Shown piece by piece: positions 25,988-35,300 of a DNA stretch of 64,000 nt (the first letter of the stretch is position 1; every line of letters starts with the position of its first letter). Source of the DNA: Aeromicrobium ginsengisoli (GTDB lineage Bacteria; Actinomycetota; Actinomycetes; Propionibacteriales; Nocardioidaceae); contig NZ_SDPQ02000001.1 in assembly GCF_004134905.2 (NCBI RefSeq), forward strand, positions 682,001-746,000. Reading direction: 5' to 3'. The position numbers and the translations under genes were made by a program. The notes under the pieces are model-generated. The model did not search any database. It saw only the letters and a program-made list of their open reading frames with translations, and had not been told where the DNA came from.

Positions 25988-27515
25988 CCAGGCGGAAGGT
26001 GTCCGTGGGTTCGTCGCGCCCCCGCAGGACGACGCTCTCGTGCTCGGCCCAGAGCGGCTTCTCCTCGGGGCTCGCGGCGGACACGCTGGCCGACGACACC
26101 AGGACGCGTCCCTCGACGTCCTTCGCCAGCTCGGTGAGACGTGCCGCCGCGTTCACGGCGTCCCCGATCACGGTGTACTCGAAGCGCGAGCTGTGACCCA
26201 CGTTGCCCGCAACGGCTTGGCCCGTCGACACCCCGATGCCGGCACCGATCTCGGGCATCTCGGCCGCGAGGCGCGCAGCGATCACCCGGGCCGATGCCAG
26301 TGCCGCGGTGGCGTGGTCGTCGAGGTCCACGGGCGCTCCGAAGATCGCCAGCACGGCGTCACCCATGAACTTGTTGACCAGCCCGTTGCGCCGATCGACC
26401 TCTTCGACGACCACCTCGAAGAACCGGTTGAGCATGCCGACGACCTCGCTGGGCGGCCGGTTCTCCGCGTACGTCGTCGAGCCGATCAGGTCGATCATGA
26501 GGACCGAGACGATCCGGGTCTCGCCACCCAGCTCGACATCGCCGACTGTCGCCGCCCGGGCCACGGACTGACCGACGTGCCGGCCGAACAGGTCCCGGAT
26601 GCGCTCGCGCTCGCGCAGACCCTGCACCATCTCGTTGAACCCCGATTGCAGCAGGCCGAGCTCGGTGCCGTCGTCGACCCGCACCTCGACGTCGAAGTTG
26701 CCCTCGCCGACCTTGGTCAACGCCGCCTGCACCGCCTTGATGGGTCCGACGACCGCGCGGGCGTTGAGCACCGTGACGAGCAGCCCGAAGACCAGGATCA
26801 CCACGGCCAGGCCGGCCACGACCCACGACAGGCGCTTCACGCTCGGATCGTCGATCGTCAGGGCGATGAATGCCGCAACGACCAGACCGAGCACCGGCGC
26901 ACCCGTGCCGAGGCTCCAGAACACGATCATGCGGCGTTGGACACCGGCGCCGAGCCGATCGGTCGTCGACCGGCCGGCGAGCGCCCGGGCCGCGACCGGC
27001 CGGAGCGAGAACTCCGTGACGAGGTAGGCGATCGCGCTGACCACGACACCGGCGATGCCGACAGCGAAGAACGCGCTCACGGCAGCGCCCGGCTGTATGA
27101 CGATCGCGAGGGTCCCGAAGACGATCACGCCACCGAACCACAGCAGCGACTGCATCAAGGTGAGCCGCAACGGCAGGCGCAACGCCGTGCGACGCTCGGC
27201 GTCGGTCGGCTCGCGCTCCTCCAACGCCCAGCGCAGTGCTCGCAGGGCGCTCACCGTGACCGTGCTCGCGCCGATCACCACCGCGCCGACGACGTACACA
27301 GGAACCGCGATCGCCAAGGCCGTGAGATACGACCTGGACGGCCCTTCGCCCGGCGTGATGAGGAACGTCAGGCCGAACACGATGCCGGCGCCGATGACGT
27401 TGGTCAGGATCAGCAGCGTCGTCAGCAGGACCTGGACGCGGGCCCGCAGCCGTGTGAACGGTTGCTCGGGCGAACCGACCAGCCAGTCGTTGCCACGCCG
27501 GTACACGCTTGCCAC
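25983..27515 (-). CDS. Membrane class III adenylate/guanylate cyclase with HAMP domain
   Basis: This 510-residue protein has six hydrophobic segments (residues ~28-250), a HAMP linker (ARAVVGPIKAVQAAL onward) and a cytoplasmic class III cyclase domain. The metal Asp residues are in LMIDLIGST and KFMGDAVLAIFG. The base-selective and transition-state residues are in YTVIGDAVNAAARL. The layout matches the mycobacterial Rv1318c-Rv1320c cyclases. It makes cAMP, or less likely cGMP, as a second messenger. The GTG start at 27515 is provisional. Confidence 0.92.
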   Translation of the reverse strand: MASVYRRGNDWLVGSPEQPFTRLRARVQVLLTTLLILTNVIGAGIVFGLTFLITPGEGPSRSYLTALAIAVPVYVVGAVVIGASTVTVSALRALRWALEEREPTDAERRTALRLPLRLTLMQSLLWFGGVIVFGTLAIVIQPGAAVSAFFAVGIAGVVVSAIAYLVTEFSLRPVAARALAGRSTTDRLGAGVQRRMIVFWSLGTGAPVLGLVVAAFIALTIDDPSVKRLSWVVAGLAVVILVFGLLVTVLNARAVVGPIKAVQAALTKVGEGNFDVEVRVDDGTELGLLQSGFNEMVQGLRERERIRDLFGRHVGQSVARAATVGDVELGGETRIVSVLMIDLIGSTTYAENRPPSEVVGMLNRFFEVVVEEVDRRNGLVNKFMGDAVLAIFGAPVDLDDHATAALASARVIAARLAAEMPEIGAGIGVSTGQAVAGNVGHSSRFEYTVIGDAVNAAARLTELAKDVEGRVLVSSASVSAASPEEKPLWAEHESVVLRGRDEPTDTFRLA

Positions 27516-27560
27516 GCAGACTCCGTTCGGCTCACGTCGGTGGTGGGCGGAACTGCCGCG

Positions 27561-27585
27561 ACCCCGACCAAAGACTAGTCGGGGT
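27561..27585 (-). terminator. Hairpin downstream of tRNA-Val
   Basis: ACCCCGAC and GTCGGGGT pair over 8 bp around a 9-nt loop, 12 bp past the tRNA 3' end on the minus strand and ahead of the cyclase gene. Probable terminator of the tRNA transcript. Confidence 0.55.
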
Positions 27586-27596
27586 CACGGCTGATG

Positions 27597-27670
27597 TGGG
27601 CGAAGAGGGACTCGAACCCCCGACCTTCCGGGTGTAAACCGGATGCTCTAACCAACTGAGCTATTCGCCC
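27597..27670 (-). tRNA. tRNA-Val (anticodon UAC)
   Basis: This 74-nt cloverleaf on the minus strand has acceptor stem GGGCGAA/TTCGCCC, anticodon loop TTTACAC with anticodon TAC, and T-arm GGGGGTTCGAGTCCCTC. It reads GUA/GUG-type valine codons. CCA is not encoded. A terminator-like hairpin follows. Confidence 0.97.
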
Positions 27671-28041
27671 GCAGGACCAGCGGAACGATACCGCAAGGGC
27701 GTGCTCCGAGTCGGGTCGCGCCTCAGAACCAGGTGTACGTCGCTCCCCAGCCGCCGCCGATCTCGACCTCGAGGCCGGCCTGGGGCGAGATGACGAGCCC
27801 ATAAGGCAGCAGATTGTCTGTGCACACGACGAAGAGGTTCAGCCCGCCGCCTCCGGGAGGTAGACGTAATGATCGCCCGCAGCCTCCGGATGCTTCGCCC
27901 GGAAGCGACCCGCACGAGCCGTATCCGCAACGCGGCGGGACAACCGCGAACCGCGGCTGCCAAGGTCTCGGGTCCCTGGCAGCCGCGGCACGTCAATCAA
28001 ACCGTATCGACAGGTTCACCCGCAGGTAATTTGGGAAGAAT
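27671..28041. other. 371-bp gap, possibly holding a decayed small gene
   Basis: No intact gene is convincing here. On the minus strand, one frame from GTG 27991 encodes a basic stretch ending DHYVYLPEAAG and a stop. A second frame, with no start codon of its own, continues from that point with GGLNLFVVCTDNLLPYG and GGGWGATYTWF and stops at 27723. A single-base shift near 27860 would join them. It may be a frameshifted remnant, or chance. Confidence 0.35.
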
Positions 28042-28503
28042 TCAGGAAAGTTCGGCCAATGCGGCCAGCACGTCGGACAGGTCGCGACGCTCGCCGATCC
28101 CCACCTGCACCATCCACCTCACGATTCCCTCGGAATCAATCACGTACGTCCCCCGGTTGGGCGCTCCGGCCTCGGCGTTGAACGTGCCGTAGGCCCTGCT
28201 GACCTCGCCGTGCGGCCAGAAGTCGCTGAGGACGGGAAACGTCAGGCCCTCGCTGTCGGAGAAGGCCCGGTTGGAGAAGAAGTGGTCGCACGAGACCGCG
28301 AGCACCTGTGTGTCGTGGGCCGCGAACGCGTCGAGGTGGTCGCGGATCTCGCCGAGCTCGCTCGTGCACGTGCCGCTGAACGCGAACGGGATGAACACGA
28401 GTACGACATTTCGCGAGTCCCGGAACGAGGACAGGGCGATGTCCTCGCCGTGCTGGCTCCGAAGACTGAAGTCCGGCGCAGCAGATCCGACGTCGACGCT
28501 CAC
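28042..28503 (-). CDS. ahpE: AhpE-type 1-Cys peroxiredoxin
   Basis: This 153-residue thiol peroxidase has the active-site motif FAFSGTCTSE (peroxidatic Cys about residue 46) inside the thioredoxin fold. The resolving-Cys position of 2-Cys types is not obvious; another Cys lies in AVSCDHFF. Family members reduce hydrogen peroxide, peroxynitrite and organic peroxides. Gene order AhpE - DUF3052 - aceE equals that of mycobacteria. GTG 28503 is 20 bp from the upstream stop, so the two genes form an operon. Confidence 0.92.
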   Translation of the reverse strand: MSVDVGSAAPDFSLRSQHGEDIALSSFRDSRNVVLVFIPFAFSGTCTSELGEIRDHLDAFAAHDTQVLAVSCDHFFSNRAFSDSEGLTFPVLSDFWPHGEVSRAYGTFNAEAGAPNRGTYVIDSEGIVRWMVQVGIGERRDLSDVLAALAELS

Positions 28504-28522
28504 TCGCAGAGCTCGTTCGGTT

Positions 28523-28909
28523 TCAGCGCTTGTGTGCCGTCAGGCGGGTCGAGGCCCAGTCGTCGGACGCCGATGCCGTGGTCGTCGTCGACAGACCCGC
28601 GATCGGAGCTGCCTCCACGACGTCGGCACCGGGTACGTATCCGGGTCGGCCCACCTTGGGGGTGAACAGCCAGACCGAGCCGCCTTCGGCGAGGTCCTGC
28701 AACGCGTCGACCAGCGCATCGATCAGATCGCCGTCCTTGTCGCGCCACCAGACGATCACGCCGTCGACGACATCACCATGGTCTCCGTCGACCAGGTTGT
28801 TGCCGGTGACACGCTCGATCTCGACACGGAGCTCCTCGTCGACGTCCTCATCCCAGCCCAGCTCCTGGATGACGGTGTCAGGACCGAAGCCCAACTTGCC
28901 CGCGTCCAC
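28523..28909 (-). CDS. DUF3052 family protein
   Basis: This 128-residue acidic protein of the conserved actinobacterial DUF3052 family (Rv2239c-like) contains GFGPDTVIQELGWDED and VWLFTPKVGRPGYV. The function is not established. GTG start at 28909. It is divergent from aceE across a 127-bp region containing a perfect hairpin, and is followed by the peroxiredoxin. Confidence 0.88.
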   Translation of the reverse strand: MDAGKLGFGPDTVIQELGWDEDVDEELRVEIERVTGNNLVDGDHGDVVDGVIVWWRDKDGDLIDALVDALQDLAEGGSVWLFTPKVGRPGYVPGADVVEAAPIAGLSTTTTASASDDWASTRLTAHKR

Positions 28910-28935
28910 CGCGATGTCTCCCTACGTTCGTCGAA

Positions 28936-28955
28936 AACCTACTGAAAAGTAGGTT
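28936..28955. promoter_or_regulatory. Perfect palindrome in the DUF3052/aceE promoter region
   Basis: AACCTACT and AGTAGGTT form an exact 8-bp inverted repeat around GAAA. As RNA this is a GNRA-tetraloop hairpin; as DNA it is a plausible operator. It lies 27 bp upstream of the DUF3052 start and 82 bp upstream of the aceE start. Confidence 0.5.
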
Positions 28956-29036
28956 CGTCAGCACTGTTGCCGCTAACACAGTAGCGAACCCGGGGTGGAA
29001 TGATGGACACGTCCACAAGACTCATAGGGAGCAACC

Positions 29037-31793
29037 ATGCCGCAATCCGGCCCCGAACGACCCGCTGTCATTCACGAGGGTCTGCCGACCCAGTTGCCCG
29101 ACATCGATCCGGACGAGACCTCCGAGTGGGTCAGCTCGCTCGACGAGATGATCGACAGCCGCGGACGCAGTCGCGCGCGCTACGTCATGCTCAAGCTCCT
29201 GGAGCGTGCCCGCGAGCAGAACATCGGCGTCCCCGCCCTGCGCAGCACCGACTTCATCAACACGATCCCGCCCGAGCGTGAGCCGTGGTTCCCCGGCAAC
29301 GAGGCGATCGAGCGACGCATCCGGTCCTACATCCGCTGGAACGCTGCCGTCATGGTGTCCCGGGCCAACCGCCCGGGGCTGGGCGTCGGTGGACACATCG
29401 CGTCCTACCAGTCGGCGGCCAGCCTCTACGAGGTCGGCTTCAACCACTTCTTCCGCGGCAAGAACCACCCCGGCGGCGGTGACCAGATCTACTTCCAGGG
29501 CCACGCGGCCCCCGGCATCTACGCCCGATCGTTCCTCGAGGGCGGACTCAGCGAGACGCAGCTCGACCGCTTCCGCCAGGAGCACTCGCACGGCGCCGGC
29601 AACGGCCTGTCGTCCTACCCGCACCCGCGGCTCATGTCGGACTACTGGGAGTTCCCCACGGTCTCGATGGGCCTCGGCGCGATCAACTCGATCTACCAGG
29701 CGCGCTTCAACCGCTACCTGCACAACCGCGGCATCAAGGACACGAGCCAGCAGCACGTCTGGACGTTCCTCGGCGACGGCGAGATGGGCGAGCCCGAGTC
29801 GCTCGGCGCGATCGGCATCGCCGCCCGCGAGGAGCTCGACAATCTCACGTTCGTCGTCAACTGCAACCTTCAGCAGCTCGACGGCCCCGTCCGGGGCAAC
29901 GGCAAGATCATCCAGGAGCTCGAGTCCACGTTCCGTGGCGCCGGCTGGAACGTCATCAAGGTCGTCTGGGGCCGCGAGTGGGACGACCTGCTCGCCCGCG
30001 ACACCGACGGCGTCCTGGTCAACCAGATGAACCGCACGCCCGATGGAGAGTTCCAGACCCTGTCGGTCGAGTCCGGCGCCTACAACCGCGAGAACTTCTT
30101 CGGTCCTGACCCGCGTCTCCGCAAGATGGTCGAGCACCTGTCCGACGAGGAGATCGAGCGGCTCCCCCGCGGCGGCCACGACTACCGCAAGGTCTACGCG
30201 GCGTTCGACGCCGCCCAGAAGCACACGGGCCAGCCGACGGTCATCCTGGCGCACACCATCAAGGGCTGGCTGTTGGAGTCGTTCGCCGGCCGCAACGCGA
30301 CGCACCAGATGAAGAAGCTCACCAAGGACGACCTCAAGGGCTTCCGCGACCGCCTCAACATCCCGATCTCCGACGCCCAGATCGACGGCAGCGACATCGC
30401 GCCGTTCTATCACCCGGGCGAGGACAGCGAGGAGATGCAGTACATGCGCGCCCGGCGCGAGGCGCTCGGAGGCTCGCTGCCCAAGCGCGTCGTCAACCCG
30501 GTCAGCGTCAAGCTGCCCGAGGACAAGATGTACGACGAGCTCAAGAAGGGTTCGGGCAAGCAGCAGATCGCCACGACCATGGCGTTCGTACGCCTGCTGC
30601 GCGATCTCATGAAGGATCCCGAGATCGGGCACCGCATCGTCCCGATCGCGCCCGACGAATATCGCACGTTCGGCATGGACTCGATGTTCCCGTCGGCCAA
30701 GATCTACAACCCGGCCGGCCAGACGTACGAGTCGGTCGACCGCAAGCTGCTGCTCGCCTACAAGGAGTCGGCGCAGGGCCAGCTCCTGCACGAGGGCATC
30801 AGCGAGGCCGGTGCCATGGCGTCGGCGATCGCGGCCGGCAGTGCCTACTCGACGCACGGCGAGCCGATGATCCCCGTCTATCTCTTCTACTCGATGTTCG
30901 GCTTCCAGCGCACCGCCGACTCGATCTGGGCGATGGCCGACCAGCTGGCGCGCGGCTTCCTGATCGGCGCCACCGCCGGTCGTACGACGCTGACCGGTGA
31001 GGGCCTGCAGCACGCCGATGGCCACTCGCCGCTGATCGCGCAGACCAACCCCGCGGTCGTGCACTACGACCCGGCCTACGGCTTCGAGATCAGCCACATC
31101 ATGAAGTACGGCCTCGAGCGCATGTACGGCTCGACCGAGACGTTCCCCAACGGCGAGGACATCATCTTCTACCTCACCGTCTACAACGAGGCGATCAACC
31201 AGCCGACCGAGCCGGAGGACGTCGACGTCGAGGGCATCCTCAAGGGCGCCTACGTCTACCGCAAGGCGACCGGAGGCGAGGCATCCGCGCGCATCATGGC
31301 GTCGGGTGTCTCGGTGCCGTGGGCGCTCAAGGCGCAGGAGATCCTGGCCGCCGACTACGGCGTCGAGGCCGATGTCTGGTCCGTGACGTCGTGGAACGAG
31401 CTCGCCCGCGACGCGATCGCCGCCGAGAAGTGGAACCTCAACCACCCGGGCGAGTACAGCCGGATGCCCTACATCACGGTCAAGCTCATGGACACGTCCG
31501 CCGTGACGGTCGCGGTCAGCGACTACATGCGTGCGGTGCCCGACCAGATCGCCCGCTGGGTGCCCGGTCCGTGGCAGTCGCTCGGCACCGACGGCTTCGG
31601 CTTCGCGGACACGCGCGCCGCTGCCAGGCGTACGTTCCAGGTCGACGCCGAGTCGATCGTCGTGTCGGTCCTGCAGACGTTGTCGCAGCGGGGCTCGGTG
31701 CGGCCCGAGACCGTACGCGAGGCCTTCAACCGGTTCCGCATCGACGACCCGACGGCCGTCGCCGACGTCCCGCAGGTGGGCGGCGACGCCTGA
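29037..31793 (+). CDS. aceE: Pyruvate dehydrogenase E1 component, homodimeric
   Basis: E1 decarboxylates pyruvate with thiamine diphosphate and passes the acetyl group to the E2 lipoyl domain. The 918-residue length fits the homodimeric AceE type used by actinobacteria and enterics. Visible blocks are [24 protein letters not shown] (split here as GGHIASYQS and NHFFRGK), the ThDP/Mg motif [10 protein letters not shown] ... [16 protein letters not shown], and [20 protein letters not shown] 29037 has AGGGAG upstream. It is the first gene of its strand after the DUF3052 divergent region. Confidence 0.97.
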   Translation: MPQSGPERPAVIHEGLPTQLPDIDPDETSEWVSSLDEMIDSRGRSRARYVMLKLLERAREQNIGVPALRSTDFINTIPPEREPWFPGNEAIERRIRSYIRWNAAVMVSRANRPGLGVGGHIASYQSAASLYEVGFNHFFRGKNHPGGGDQIYFQGHAAPGIYARSFLEGGLSETQLDRFRQEHSHGAGNGLSSYPHPRLMSDYWEFPTVSMGLGAINSIYQARFNRYLHNRGIKDTSQQHVWTFLGDGEMGEPESLGAIGIAAREELDNLTFVVNCNLQQLDGPVRGNGKIIQELESTFRGAGWNVIKVVWGREWDDLLARDTDGVLVNQMNRTPDGEFQTLSVESGAYNRENFFGPDPRLRKMVEHLSDEEIERLPRGGHDYRKVYAAFDAAQKHTGQPTVILAHTIKGWLLESFAGRNATHQMKKLTKDDLKGFRDRLNIPISDAQIDGSDIAPFYHPGEDSEEMQYMRARREALGGSLPKRVVNPVSVKLPEDKMYDELKKGSGKQQIATTMAFVRLLRDLMKDPEIGHRIVPIAPDEYRTFGMDSMFPSAKIYNPAGQTYESVDRKLLLAYKESAQGQLLHEGISEAGAMASAIAAGSAYSTHGEPMIPVYLFYSMFGFQRTADSIWAMADQLARGFLIGATAGRTTLTGEGLQHADGHSPLIAQTNPAVVHYDPAYGFEISHIMKYGLERMYGSTETFPNGEDIIFYLTVYNEAINQPTEPEDVDVEGILKGAYVYRKATGGEASARIMASGVSVPWALKAQEILAADYGVEADVWSVTSWNELARDAIAAEKWNLNHPGEYSRMPYITVKLMDTSAVTVAVSDYMRAVPDQIARWVPGPWQSLGTDGFGFADTRAAARRTFQVDAESIVVSVLQTLSQRGSVRPETVREAFNRFRIDDPTAVADVPQVGGDA

Positions 31794-31853
31794 TCCCGGT
31801 CCGAGACAAACCCTCACAAGGAACCCTCAGGGTCGCCCAATAGGATGGCGACC

Positions 31854-33434
31854 ATGCGTCAACGGCCCTACCATTTCGCGGTCTGTCTCTCGATTGTCGT
31901 GGGGCTGGCTGCGGTCGTGGCTTCCAAGAAGTACGACGTCCCGTTGCGCGACCCTGACGGATTCCTCGGTCCGGCCTACATCCGTCTGCCAGTGATCGGC
32001 CTGCTGTTCTTCGCTGCAGGCATCGCTCCCCCGGCGTTCCGCCGTTCGAGGCGTACGTTCACGGGCACGCCGCAGTGGCGCCGCTCGCTCGACTACAGCT
32101 CGCCGATCACCAGCCGCCTGCTCGACGCCCTCGTCACGACGTTCTTCTGGGGCCTCGTCGCCGGCATCGCGTCGATCGGCTGGACGGCAGCAGGTGGCTC
32201 GACGATCGGCCGGATCTCGGTCGTCGCGGTCGCGCTGGCCGTGGTGGCGGCGTTCGCCGCCCTCGAGCTGCGCAGCCAGACGACCACGGGCATGACGACG
32301 ATCTCGCGACTGACCGAGATCGTGGTGCTCGACGAGTCCACGCTGCGCCCGATCTCCTGGCGCCGTGCCCTGGCCCGCCAGACCGTGCGCATCGTGCTGC
32401 CGCTCCTGGCCGTGCGCGCCGTGGCCGGCTACGCCCATCCCTACATCGGTGACTGGGCCTGGCTCGGTGTCCTGCTCATCCCGCTGTGGCTCATGACCAA
32501 CGGCGCCGACCGGCTCGTCGCCGCGCGGCGCTTCGAGGCCAACCGCATCCCCGCGGACCTCGAACCGTTGCGCGCCCTGAAGGTACGCCCGCGCCTGTTC
32601 CTGTTCATGGACATCATCCGCGACGAGTGGACGTGGAAGCGCGTCTTCTACATCGTGCTCGGGCTGGTGTCGTTCTACATCTGCTACGTCAGCTATCGCA
32701 ACCTCAAGAGCGACCTGCCGCTGGCCCGCGAAGGCGTGCACTTCGACAAGCAGATGCTCGACATCGACTACTTCCTGTTCTTCAACCACAACCCGGCGCC
32801 AGTGCTGCACGACCTGCTCGGCACCGGATTCGCCGCCCAGGTCCTCTCGGTCATCTACGTGGCCTACCTCCCGCTGATCCCGCTGACCCTCGGCGCATTC
32901 CTCGTGTGGGGCAAGGACCTCTCGCTCGGCGCCTGGTACGCCACCGCATTGAGCCTCAACTGGGTGCTGGGCGTCGTCAGCTACTACATCTTCCCGACGT
33001 TCGGCCCGGCGTTCGTCCAACCGTCGATGTTCGCCGATCTGCCCGACACCAGTGCCGCCCAGCTCCAACGCAGCCTTTTCAGGGCGGCCACCAAGTTCTA
33101 CGAGGACCCTGCGGGCGGCAGCACCTACGGCATCGCGGGCTTCGCGTCGTTGCACGTCTCGGTCGTCGTCTCGGCCGCCCTGTTCCTGCGCGCGACCAAC
33201 CAGCGCAAGGTCGTGCAGCTGATCGCCTGGGTCTACCTCGGACTCGTCGTGCTCGCCACGATCTACTTCGGCTGGCACTTCATCGCCGATGACGTCGCCG
33301 GTGCGTTCATCGGCTGGGCCGCGGTGGTGGTCGGCGCCTGGGCGACGGGCAACACCAAACGACAACGCCGAAAAGAAGCGGCCCTGCTCGAGGCCGACCC
33401 CGTGGTCGAGCCCCGCCCGGCCGTCTCTAGCTGA
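31854..33434 (+). CDS. PAP2 superfamily membrane protein, possible inositol-phosphotransferase-like
   Basis: This 526-residue polytopic protein has an N-terminal half of several helices with an RDD-like loop pattern. The C-terminal PAP2 domain shows the phosphatase residues in GFASLHVSVVV (Ser/His) and YFGWHFIADDVAG (His/Asp). A preceding FFNHNPAPVLHDLLG stretch resembles AUR1-type inositolphosphotransferases. The role may be in phospholipid or glycolipid head-group transfer (inference). ATG 31854 follows TAGGAT by 7 nt; an ATG at 31845 overlaps that box. Confidence 0.85.
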   Translation: MRQRPYHFAVCLSIVVGLAAVVASKKYDVPLRDPDGFLGPAYIRLPVIGLLFFAAGIAPPAFRRSRRTFTGTPQWRRSLDYSSPITSRLLDALVTTFFWGLVAGIASIGWTAAGGSTIGRISVVAVALAVVAAFAALELRSQTTTGMTTISRLTEIVVLDESTLRPISWRRALARQTVRIVLPLLAVRAVAGYAHPYIGDWAWLGVLLIPLWLMTNGADRLVAARRFEANRIPADLEPLRALKVRPRLFLFMDIIRDEWTWKRVFYIVLGLVSFYICYVSYRNLKSDLPLAREGVHFDKQMLDIDYFLFFNHNPAPVLHDLLGTGFAAQVLSVIYVAYLPLIPLTLGAFLVWGKDLSLGAWYATALSLNWVLGVVSYYIFPTFGPAFVQPSMFADLPDTSAAQLQRSLFRAATKFYEDPAGGSTYGIAGFASLHVSVVVSAALFLRATNQRKVVQLIAWVYLGLVVLATIYFGWHFIADDVAGAFIGWAAVVVGAWATGNTKRQRRKEAALLEADPVVEPRPAVSS

Positions 33435-34383
33435 TCGCCGGCTCGACGCCTTGGTCGACGGCCGCCGGTACGCTCTCGAGCGCGTACTGGTCGCCTCGGC
33501 GCAACAGCGCGCGCCAGCGACCGCGGTGGTAGTGCGCGGGCTCGTTGGCGGCGATGAACGCCGTCACGAGGTTGCAGAACTCCTCCGGATGGTCCTTGTG
33601 CGGGAAGTGCCCGGCGTCGTTGAGCACGTGAACATCGGAGACCTGGGTCGGTGCGAAGTCGGCGTGCTTGGCCGGGATCACCATGTCGTCACTGCCCCAC
33701 ACGACCAGCACCGGCATGAGCCGGGCGAGATAGCTGCGATCCGTCATCGTCACGAACTGACCCTTCCAGTTCAGGACGTGGCTGGTCACGCGCTGGACGG
33801 CTCGGCGGGTCGCCCGGTCGGCCAGTGACTCGTAGATGCGAGCCACTTCGTCGAGGTCGCGTGTCGCGGTCAACGGCGTACGGGAGAGCGCACGCATGCC
33901 AGCGGCGACGAGAGGGCGCCACGGCCGGAACGTCGCCGCTGCGAGCGCTGCACTGCTGCCCGGGACCGTGAGGAAGCGGATGAGCGGCGTGACCTCCTTG
34001 CCGAGCCCGCCGGTCGACACGAGCACGACGCGCTCGGTGCGATCAGGGAACTGGTAGGCGAACTGCATCGCGACACCGCCACCGAAGCTGTGCCCCACGA
34101 CCGTGACCTTGTCGATGCCCAGCACCGTCAGGAGATCACGCATGCCGTTGGCGTAGCCGCCGAGCGAGTAGTCGGCGTCAGGCTTGTCCGACTCGCCGTG
34201 GCCCAGCAGGTCAGGAGCGATGACGGTGAAGTGCTCCGACAGCGTCGGAATGACGTCGAGCCACGTCGACGAGTCGCAGGCGAGGCCGTGCAGCAGGAGC
34301 AGCGCAGGTCCGGAGCCGGAGATGCGGAATGCGCGCCGGTAGCCATGCACCACCAGGTACTGAACGTCCTCGACGCTTTCCAT
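33427..34383 (-). CDS. Alpha/beta hydrolase
   Basis: This 318-residue hydrolase has oxyanion region LLLLHGLACDSSTW, nucleophile elbow VVGHSFGGGVAM (Ser about residue 97), acid WGSDDMVIP and catalytic His in NDAGHFPHKD. The specific ester or other substrate is unknown. ATG 34383 lies 6 nt after TAGGAT (34395-34390). The 3' end overlaps the convergent PAP2 gene by 8 bp. An extra C-terminal tail of about 35 residues follows the hydrolase fold. Confidence 0.92.
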   Translation of the reverse strand: MESVEDVQYLVVHGYRRAFRISGSGPALLLLHGLACDSSTWLDVIPTLSEHFTVIAPDLLGHGESDKPDADYSLGGYANGMRDLLTVLGIDKVTVVGHSFGGGVAMQFAYQFPDRTERVVLVSTGGLGKEVTPLIRFLTVPGSSAALAAATFRPWRPLVAAGMRALSRTPLTATRDLDEVARIYESLADRATRRAVQRVTSHVLNWKGQFVTMTDRSYLARLMPVLVVWGSDDMVIPAKHADFAPTQVSDVHVLNDAGHFPHKDHPEEFCNLVTAFIAANEPAHYHRGRWRALLRRGDQYALESVPAAVDQGVEPAIS

Positions 34384-34472
34384 CCGGACATCCTAGGGCT
34401 GTCCTGTCGAGGACGCTGGGCTGGCCCTGCGTGGTGTGCGGGAACGCACACACCGCTCGTTAGACTCGACGC

Positions 34473-35294
34473 GTGCCGTCTCCCTCATCAGTCCACGAAC
34501 AACTCACGGACATTCTCGTCCGACTGGTCGGGTGCCCCGCCGACGCAGTCGTGCCTGAGGCGATCCTCAAGGAGCTCGGCACCGACTCGCTCACGATCGT
34601 CGAGCTGGCCGACGAGCTCGGACGGCGCTTCGATCTCTATCTGTCCGATGACACGGTCGACAGCCTGGTGACCGTGCAGGACGCGATCGACGCGATCGTC
34701 GACCACGACGGCTCGACACCGCCCGCGAGGAGCGGCCGCGTGCCCACCACGCTCGAGTCCCCGGCACCGCCCGTACGCGACGAGGAGCAGGTACGCCGTC
34801 GGCGACTCGCGGAACGGCTGGTCTTCTGGTTCGTGGTGGTCGGCGCGGTTCTGGGCGCGGTCCTCGGCTTCGGCGGTTCGGCCCTGGTCGAGGCGACCGG
34901 ACTCGGCTCGGTCAACCTCGCGCCCATCAGCAACCCGACGACAGCGCCGTCGACGACCCCCACGACCACGCCCGAGCCGGAGCCGACCCAGACCTCCGAG
35001 CCCAACCCTGACGAGCCGGAGCCGACGATCAGGGCGTCGAAGTCCCAGGTCGCCCCCGGCGAGCGGTTCGTCATCGAGGGCGCGTTCCCCGCCGTCGGCG
35101 CAGGTGCCGAGCTCCAGGTCCAGGTCAAGGACGATGGCAGCGACTGGGACGACTTCCCGATCGAGACGACGACCAAGGGCGGCGGCCGGTTCAAGACCGA
35201 GCTCTACACGTCGCGCTCGGGCGATCGCCAGTTCCGCCTGCTCAACAAGAAGACGGACGAGGCGACGCCCGCGGTCACGGTGCAGATCGGCTGA
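34473..35294 (+). CDS. Membrane-anchored acyl-carrier-protein-like fusion with extracytoplasmic domain
   Basis: In this 273-residue protein, residues 1-80 look like an acyl/peptidyl carrier protein. The phosphopantetheine site is LGTDSLTIVEL (Ser39), followed by the helix-III-like FDLYLSDDTVDSLVTVQD. One transmembrane helix covers about 116-138. A Thr/Pro/Glu-rich linker runs roughly from 150 to 186, and a beta-rich domain (FVIEGAFPAVG, ELQVQVKDD, TELYTSRSGDRQFRLL) fills the rest. The carrier domain would be cytoplasmic and the tail outside (topology inferred). GTG 34473 follows TAGACT by 6 nt. No synthase or transferase partner lies beside it. Confidence 0.8.
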   Translation: MPSPSSVHEQLTDILVRLVGCPADAVVPEAILKELGTDSLTIVELADELGRRFDLYLSDDTVDSLVTVQDAIDAIVDHDGSTPPARSGRVPTTLESPAPPVRDEEQVRRRRLAERLVFWFVVVGAVLGAVLGFGGSALVEATGLGSVNLAPISNPTTAPSTTPTTTPEPEPTQTSEPNPDEPEPTIRASKSQVAPGERFVIEGAFPAVGAGAELQVQVKDDGSDWDDFPIETTTKGGGRFKTELYTSRSGDRQFRLLNKKTDEATPAVTVQIG

Positions 35295-35300
35295 CCGGCC

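Noticed and set aside
29022..31817. 931-codon minus-strand open frame opposite aceE
   Set aside because: It mirrors aceE codon for codon; composition is typical of antisense GC-rich shadows.
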